Below are positions 1 through 3,921 of a stretch of DNA of 5,909 bases, one piece after another. Below the pieces are notes generated by a model, which saw only the letters and a program-made list of their open reading frames with translations, had not been told where the DNA came from and searched no databases. The DNA is from Caryophanales bacterium UBA3935 (GTDB lineage: Bacteria > Bacillota_I > Bacilli_A > ML615J-28 > CAG-698). The translations under genes and the position numbers were made by a program. The DNA is taken from assembly GCA_002385755.1 (NCBI GenBank), contig DGED01000055.1, positions 1-5,909 on the forward strand. Reading direction: 5' to 3'. Every line of letters begins with the position of its first letter. The stretch's first letter is position 1.

Positions 1-1
1 G

Positions 2-73
2 GATCCGTTCCAAGGCGCGAAGACCGGCTCGTTTGAGATCATCAGCGCCAAAGTCGTTTATATCGAAGAATAA
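2..73 (+). CDS. C-terminal tail of an upstream gene (partial, unidentified)
   Basis: An open frame runs from the window edge to a TAA at 71-73 and gives 23 residues ending in GSFEIISAKVVYIEE. The alternating hydrophobic pattern (FEIISAKVVYI) looks like a closing beta-strand, as is common at the ends of beta-sandwich or carbohydrate-binding domains. That is too little to name a family. It lies on the same strand as the operon that follows, 127 nt upstream of the hydrolase start, and is followed by two hairpins, which fits a gene end. It could be a chance frame, since 23 codons is weak evidence. Confidence 0.45.
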   Translation, partial: DPFQGAKTGSFEIISAKVVYIEE

Positions 74-85
74 ACGGACTAACCC

Positions 86-100
86 GCGGCGCAAAGCCGC
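86..100 (+). other. Short GC hairpin after the upstream gene
   Basis: GCGGC at 86-90 pairs with GCCGC at 96-100 around a five-base GCAAA loop, 12 nt after the upstream stop codon. The following TTGATATT is only mildly T-rich. It may contribute to termination or to 3' end stability of the upstream message. The loop carries the same CGCAAAGC core as the larger hairpin at 121-149. Confidence 0.35.
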
Positions 101-120
101 TTGATATTGACTCGATACTA

Positions 121-149
121 TTGGGAGCCTCGCAAAGCGGGGCTCCCGA
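121..149 (+). terminator. Strong intergenic hairpin, possible terminator without U-tract
   Basis: GGGAGCCTCGC at 123-133 pairs with GCGGGGCTCCC at 137-147 through 11 pairs (one G-U) around an AAA loop. The stem can extend by one T-G and one T-A pair to 121/149. Position and stability suggest a terminator for the upstream gene. However, the bases after it on the + strand are A-rich (TAAAAAATAAAAA) instead of T-rich, and there is no T-run after it on the - strand either. It is therefore not a classical intrinsic terminator. It could instead be a leader structure of the downstream operon or a message-end stabiliser. Confidence 0.4.
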
Positions 150-200
150 TAAAAAATAAAAATCTCCCGTTTAAAATTATCGAAAGACAGAGAGTTATCT

Positions 201-1460
201 ATGGTAGATGAGATATTAACGAGGGAAGCGCGCGATTGCTATCGCTTTTTGCTTGATAACACTAATTTTGACGAGAATTCAGCGGGTTGCGGTCTGACCC
301 GCGACCGCGCGAGCAACCCGGTTAAAACTTCGATCGCCGGCGCCGGGTTCATGCTTTCCGCCCTGGCGATCGGCGTCGAAAACGGCTGGGACGATAAAGA
401 GACGAACCGACGGCGGGCGCTCGCGACCGTGAGGAACATATGGGAGAACATTCCCCATTTTCACGGTTTTTTTGCCCATTATCTCGAGTATGAAACCGGG
501 AAGCGTTATAAGAAGTGCGAGTATTCCACAATCGACACCGTGTTGTTTCTAAACGGCCTCATCGTCGCCGACAGTTATTTTTCTTGTCCGGAAATAAGCC
601 GTTACGCCGAGAAAATCTTTTCCCGCGTCGATTGGAGAAAGTTTGTCTATAAACATAACAACCGTCATGTTTTTCGGATGGCTTATAACGATATTCGCGG
701 CGGCGATTATTTGCGGAAGACGCAGGAGGGGTGGATTTTCCGTTGGAGCATGATGGCCGAGCAACTTTCGATGTACGTGCTCGCGGCGGCGAGTCCTTCC
801 GTTTCGGAAAAACTCGCCCGCGCGCTCTATTTCGGTTTTGAGCGGACGGTCGGCGGTTACCGGGACCACCAGTTCGTATTTACGCCGCTGGGCGCGTTAT
901 TTGTTCACCAGTATTCGCACGCCTGGTTAGATTTTCGGAAATACTACGACGCCTACGGCTTCGACTGGTTCGAAAACTCCGTCAAGGCCGCGCGCGCCAA
1001 TCATAGTTATTGCCGGGACCGGGGCGGCGACTTCCGAACGTTTTCCGCGGGGTTGTGGGGACTTTCCTCGTGCGACGGACCCAAAGGTTACCGCGGCTAC
1101 GGCGCGCCGCCGTTCGCGTCAAACGGCAACGAGGTCAAAGAAAGAACCGACGGCACCGTCGCCGTTTACGCCGCGCTGGCCTCGCTACCCTTTTGCCCGG
1201 ATTTGGTGAAAGAAACCGTTAAAGTATTCATGAAATACCCGGAACTCTCGGGGCCCTACGGTTTTTATGACAGCATAAACCTCGATTTGGATTGGCATTC
1301 CCGCGATTATTTAAGCATCGATAAAGGCATTAGTTTGCTGATGATCGACAATTATTACCGGCAAACTAATTGGCGTTATTATATGAAACACCGGTTAATA
1401 AAAACCGGCGTGGAAAAACTAGGATTTATTAGAAAAGAGGAATCAGATGTCGACGATTAA
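201..1460 (+). CDS. Cytoplasmic glucoamylase-like glycoside hydrolase, GH144-like (putative endo-beta-1,2-glucanase)
   Basis: The 419-residue product matches from memory the all-alpha, (alpha/alpha)6-type glucoamylase-like family (PF10091). That family includes the GH144 endo-beta-1,2-glucanases and domains near cyclic beta-1,2-glucan synthases. Visible family motifs in order are: GLTRDRASNP (31-40) with SIAGAGFMLSAL (44-55); HGFFAHYLEYETGKR (88-102); STIDTVLFLNGL (109-120); RWSMMAEQLSMYVLAAASP (181-199); HQYSHAWLDFR (236-246); GLSSCDGPKGYRGYGAPP (287-304); DGTVAVYAALASLPF (317-331); and YLSIDKGISLLMIDNY (370-385). Acidic candidates for catalysis are D112, E187, D292 and D317, but I cannot assign them firmly. 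The protein starts MVDEILTREA with no signal peptide, so it should act in the cytoplasm on imported oligosaccharides; most characterised GH144 enzymes I recall are exported. The ATG at 201 has only a weak AGAGAG upstream (189-194). Its stop overlaps the lacI start by 14 nt. The family call is strong; the beta-1,2-glucan specificity is inferred. Confidence 0.85.
   Translation: MVDEILTREARDCYRFLLDNTNFDENSAGCGLTRDRASNPVKTSIAGAGFMLSALAIGVENGWDDKETNRRRALATVRNIWENIPHFHGFFAHYLEYETGKRYKKCEYSTIDTVLFLNGLIVADSYFSCPEISRYAEKIFSRVDWRKFVYKHNNRHVFRMAYNDIRGGDYLRKTQEGWIFRWSMMAEQLSMYVLAAASPSVSEKLARALYFGFERTVGGYRDHQFVFTPLGALFVHQYSHAWLDFRKYYDAYGFDWFENSVKAARANHSYCRDRGGDFRTFSAGLWGLSSCDGPKGYRGYGAPPFASNGNEVKERTDGTVAVYAALASLPFCPDLVKETVKVFMKYPELSGPYGFYDSINLDLDWHSRDYLSIDKGISLLMIDNYYRQTNWRYYMKHRLIKTGVEKLGFIRKEESDVDD
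1436..1440 (+). promoter_or_regulatory. RBS for the LacI-family gene, inside the hydrolase gene
   Basis: AGAGG lies six bases before the ATG at 1447, within the last codons of the hydrolase gene. It supports that start and suggests translational coupling between the two genes. Confidence 0.65.
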
Positions 1461-2415
1461 GGATATTGCGAAGCGGGCCGGCGTTTCGATCGCGACGGTG
1501 TCGTACGCGCTTAACAATGACCCCCGTATTTCGGAGGAAACCGCCGCCCGGGTTCGCCGCGTCGCCGAGGAGATGAATTATCTCGCCAGCGGCATTGCCA
1601 AGAGTTTGAAAAAGAAAAAAACGAATAATATATTGATCTTTATCCCGGAGTTCGGGGGGCCGATCTATCAGGAGATTCTCGAGGAAATCCACCAGGCTCT
1701 GAAAGCATTGGATTACCGGATGATCGTATGTAACGGCGATTTGGCGACGGAGATGCTTTCCGAACGCCAGGCCGACGGGGCGATCGTCTTGGATATCGCC
1801 GTCGCGCCCGATATGCTCGAAAAGGTGGCGCGGACGGGTTTCCCGATTGTCGATACCCGGAAAGTCTTTGAAAAGGACTCGCGGATTATCGTCAAGGTCA
1901 TGGACGGTTTTACCCCGGTATACGAGATAATCAAGATCGCCCTCGCGGAGGGGTATCGCCGGATCGGGTATATGCACGGGAGCGCCGATTCCCCTGACAA
2001 CACCAAGCGTTATAACGGTTTTCTAAGCGCTTTGGCGGACGCGGGACTTGAGCCGTTTTGCGAGCTTAAGGGCGAGTTCCGGGAAGATGCGGGGTATGAG
2101 GCGATTAAACGTCATCTGGAGGCCGATAAGCCGCTTCCGGAGGTTTTATTCTGCGCGAACGACGAGATGGCGATCGGCGTCATCAATTATTTCAACGAGA
2201 CGGACCGGTCTTTGCCGGACGATATGAAGATCATCGGCTTCGACAACATCCAACTCGGGCGTTATGTCAAGCCGGCGCTCACGACGATCGATATTAACCG
2301 CGCCGAATGGTCGCGGATGCTCGCGGAGACAATCGTCGGCGTAATCGAGGACCGTCCCGGGGCCGCGTCCAAATATCGGCCGAAATATCAAATAATCAGG
2401 AGAGAATCTTTTTAA
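1447..2415 (+). CDS. LacI-family transcriptional regulator
   Basis: This 322-residue protein has the full LacI/GalR layout. Residues 3-23 (TIKDIAKRAGVSIATVSYALN) are the classic helix-turn-helix. The hinge helix follows with AKSLKKKKT (51-59), including the leucine at 54 that in PurR/LacI enters the minor groove. The rest is a periplasmic-binding-like effector domain: NILIFIPEF (61-69) in place of the usual first strand, NTKRYNGFLSAL (185-196), FCANDEMAIGVI (235-246), IIGFDN (262-267) and LTTIDI (278-283). It is slightly shorter than the usual 330-340 residues but complete. The effector is probably a sugar or oligosaccharide handled by this operon. The gene overlaps the hydrolase gene by 14 nt and ends 30 nt before the binding-protein ATG, so all three are probably cotranscribed and the regulator may control its own operon. 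I could not find a convincing CG-centred palindromic operator in the intergenic stretches. Confidence 0.95.
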   Translation: MSTIKDIAKRAGVSIATVSYALNNDPRISEETAARVRRVAEEMNYLASGIAKSLKKKKTNNILIFIPEFGGPIYQEILEEIHQALKALDYRMIVCNGDLATEMLSERQADGAIVLDIAVAPDMLEKVARTGFPIVDTRKVFEKDSRIIVKVMDGFTPVYEIIKIALAEGYRRIGYMHGSADSPDNTKRYNGFLSALADAGLEPFCELKGEFREDAGYEAIKRHLEADKPLPEVLFCANDEMAIGVINYFNETDRSLPDDMKIIGFDNIQLGRYVKPALTTIDINRAEWSRMLAETIVGVIEDRPGAASKYRPKYQIIRRESF

Positions 2416-2434
2416 AGGCAAATCAATCCAAAAC

Positions 2435-2440
2435 AAGGAG
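2435..2440 (+). promoter_or_regulatory. Strong RBS that fixes the binding-protein start
   Basis: A perfect AAGGAG sits five bases before the ATG at 2446. An in-frame GTG at 2440 uses the last G of this motif, so it cannot be served by it. The ATG is therefore the better start, giving a normal MKKTFYF signal-peptide N-terminus. Confidence 0.85.
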
Positions 2441-2445
2441 TGATC

Positions 2446-3870
2446 ATGAAAAAGACGTTTTATTTCCTAATGTTTTTGCTTCTATCTTTTGCTTTCTTTG
2501 GCTGTAACGGCAAGGACGACCGGATCGTAATCCGCTACGCCAATTGGAATCTGGGCACGCCGGAATCGCTCGATACCAATATGGAAAGACTGATGATTAA
2601 TGAATTCATGAAAAAATACCCGGAAATTAAAATCGAAATCATCGAGCGCCCGAAAATTCCCGGCACCAACGACGACATGGAATGGATTAATTTTCTGACG
2701 AGCCGCGCCTCGATTGAGGCGCTGCCCGACGTGTTCATGGCCGACAATATCCCTTACTACGTTATCAACGATTGGGTTTATAACTTGACCGATATCGCTG
2801 GCGCGGACGAGGAATTCCTCAACATCAGCGCCGATATTCGTTCCGCGATAACCTATGACGGGAAAATCATGGCCGTCCCCTGCGCCGTGTTTTACGCCGG
2901 CTATATCGTTAACAAAACGCTCTACGAAGACCGTTATCAAAATAGCCCGACCGTCGAGTCCACTTTTGACGAGCTGATTCAACTCACGAAAGCGGCGGCC
3001 GATCACGCCAGCACCAATAATACCGGCGTCGTCGGGTTGGACGGAATCGAGCATATCCTGCACTGGTACCCGGCGCAGCTTAACGACGATTACGGATGGT
3101 TCACGCTTACGGACGAGGGATTTAATCTCGATTCCGAGGAATTCCGGACAACGATCGAGGTCTACCGCGGGTTACAGACCGACTCGACTTTCGTCTACGA
3201 CGCCTTGATATGGGAGTCCCAACAGACGGGCTCAAACATCGACCTTAACGTTATTTTCCCGGAAGGCGATCCTTTCAACAACGGGAACGTCTTATGCAAG
3301 TGGTTTTATTCCTGGGATTTCGGCTGGATCCAGACAAGAATCAATAACGGCGAGTATACCTGGGAGATGGATTTCATCGGCACCCCGGTCGTTAACGGAA
3401 ACAAGCGGGTCCCGATCGTCGCCGACTTCTTCGTCGTGGCTTCGAACACCAAACATCCCGAGGAGGCGTATCTCTTCGCGAAATGGATGGGCTTCGGGAA
3501 AGACGGATACAACAAACGCCTTGAACTGAGCAATACCGTCGACGGCATTAACCAGGTCAATTTTCCGCCGATCCAGGCCGACGAGGAACTGCTTGACGAC
3601 TATTTTTCTCTGTACCCGGAGTTTACCGGCTTAAGGACGATTATCGAGGCCGGCAAAGTCATCGTCGAGCCGCCGAAATACTTGCCGGGTTATGACGACG
3701 CCCGTTATCGGGGCACGTATGACGCCGAGCACTCGATGTATCAAATTATCGAAAAACTCCGCTTCGGCGAGGTGCAGATTGCCGATATCGCCGAGCAGCT
3801 GAACGCGCGCGCCAACGCGCTCTACCAGCAAGTGAAATCCCAATTCGATGATGCGATAGCGCAAAGATAA
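2446..3870 (+). CDS. Sugar ABC transporter family 1 solute-binding lipoprotein
   Basis: The 474-residue product is a typical family 1 extracellular solute-binding protein (SBP_bac_1 type). It would capture a sugar outside the membrane and deliver it to an ABC permease. Residues 1-20 form a lipoprotein signal peptide: basic KK, a hydrophobic stretch (FYFLMFLLLSFAFF), then GC with Cys20 as the lipid-attachment residue. The -3/-2 positions are Phe-Phe, so the lipobox is loose. The mature start IVIRYANWN (27-35) is the usual first strand, followed by INEFMKKYPEIKIEIIE (51-67). LPDVFMADN (93-101) and DGKIMAVPCAVFYAGYIVNKTLY (128-150) are the characteristic SBP hinge and ligand-cleft motifs. KHPEEAYLFAKWM (336-348) is the typical late helix. 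The gene follows lacI by 30 nt. Ligand identity cannot be read from sequence; the neighbouring GH144-like enzyme suggests a beta-1,2-linked gluco-oligosaccharide. Permease and ATPase genes are not in the window. Confidence 0.92.
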   Translation: MKKTFYFLMFLLLSFAFFGCNGKDDRIVIRYANWNLGTPESLDTNMERLMINEFMKKYPEIKIEIIERPKIPGTNDDMEWINFLTSRASIEALPDVFMADNIPYYVINDWVYNLTDIAGADEEFLNISADIRSAITYDGKIMAVPCAVFYAGYIVNKTLYEDRYQNSPTVESTFDELIQLTKAAADHASTNNTGVVGLDGIEHILHWYPAQLNDDYGWFTLTDEGFNLDSEEFRTTIEVYRGLQTDSTFVYDALIWESQQTGSNIDLNVIFPEGDPFNNGNVLCKWFYSWDFGWIQTRINNGEYTWEMDFIGTPVVNGNKRVPIVADFFVVASNTKHPEEAYLFAKWMGFGKDGYNKRLELSNTVDGINQVNFPPIQADEELLDDYFSLYPEFTGLRTIIEAGKVIVEPPKYLPGYDDARYRGTYDAEHSMYQIIEKLRFGEVQIADIAEQLNARANALYQQVKSQFDDAIAQR

Positions 3871-3872
3871 AA

Positions 3873-3902
3873 GGAGGGGGAATCCTTCGGGATTTCCCCT
3901 TT
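3873..3902 (+). terminator. C(UUCG)G tetraloop hairpin between the two binding-protein genes (attenuator or mRNA stabiliser)
   Basis: AGGGGGAATCC (3875-3885) pairs with GGATTTCCCCT (3890-3900) around a TTCG loop (3886-3889) closed by C-G, with one G-U pair. Two further G-U pairs extend it to 3873/3902. It begins 3 nt after the binding-protein stop and ends 19 nt before the next ATG. Only TTT-CCC follows, so full termination is unlikely. It more plausibly acts as a partial terminator or a 3' end stabiliser that raises binding-protein mRNA over downstream genes, a known arrangement in ABC sugar operons. The structure is seen directly; the role is inferred. Confidence 0.6.
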
Positions 3903-3911
3903 CCCAAAACG

Positions 3912-3917
3912 AGGAGG
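3912..3917 (+). promoter_or_regulatory. RBS for the giant binding-protein gene
   Basis: AGGAGG lies four bases before the ATG at 3922, after the hairpin. It supports this start, which gives a basic residue cluster followed by a hydrophobic segment. Confidence 0.8.
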
Positions 3918-3921
3918 AGCG

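Noticed and set aside
1..6. BamHI site at the very start, suggesting a cloned fragment end
   Set aside because: GGATCC also occurs near 3325 inside the window, so a complete digest would have cut it; the edge site may be chance.
101..180. Sigma-70-type promoter pieces (TTGATA 101-106, TTGACT 107-112, TACTAT 116-121, TAAAAT 172-177)
   Set aside because: No -35/-10 pair has acceptable spacing (15-19 nt), so I do not call a promoter, although one must probably exist here or upstream.
171..190. CG-centred LacI operator around TTATCGAAAG
   Set aside because: Only two of six positions around the central CG are symmetric, which is not better than chance.
549..869. 106-codon open frame on the - strand opposite the hydrolase gene
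   Set aside because: It is antisense to conserved hydrolase motifs and has no independent support.
1429..1977. 182-codon open frame on the - strand opposite lacI
   Set aside because: It lies fully antisense to a clearly coding LacI gene, has low-complexity-like composition, and shows no recognisable domain or RBS support.
2440..2445. GTG start for the binding lipoprotein, two codons upstream of the ATG
   Set aside because: It overlaps the AAGGAG ribosome-binding site; the ATG at 2446 has correct spacing and gives a normal lipoprotein signal start.
2482..3063. 193-codon open frame on the - strand opposite the binding lipoprotein gene
   Set aside because: It is a shadow of a well-supported gene; the residue pattern is that of complementary codons and no family motif is seen.
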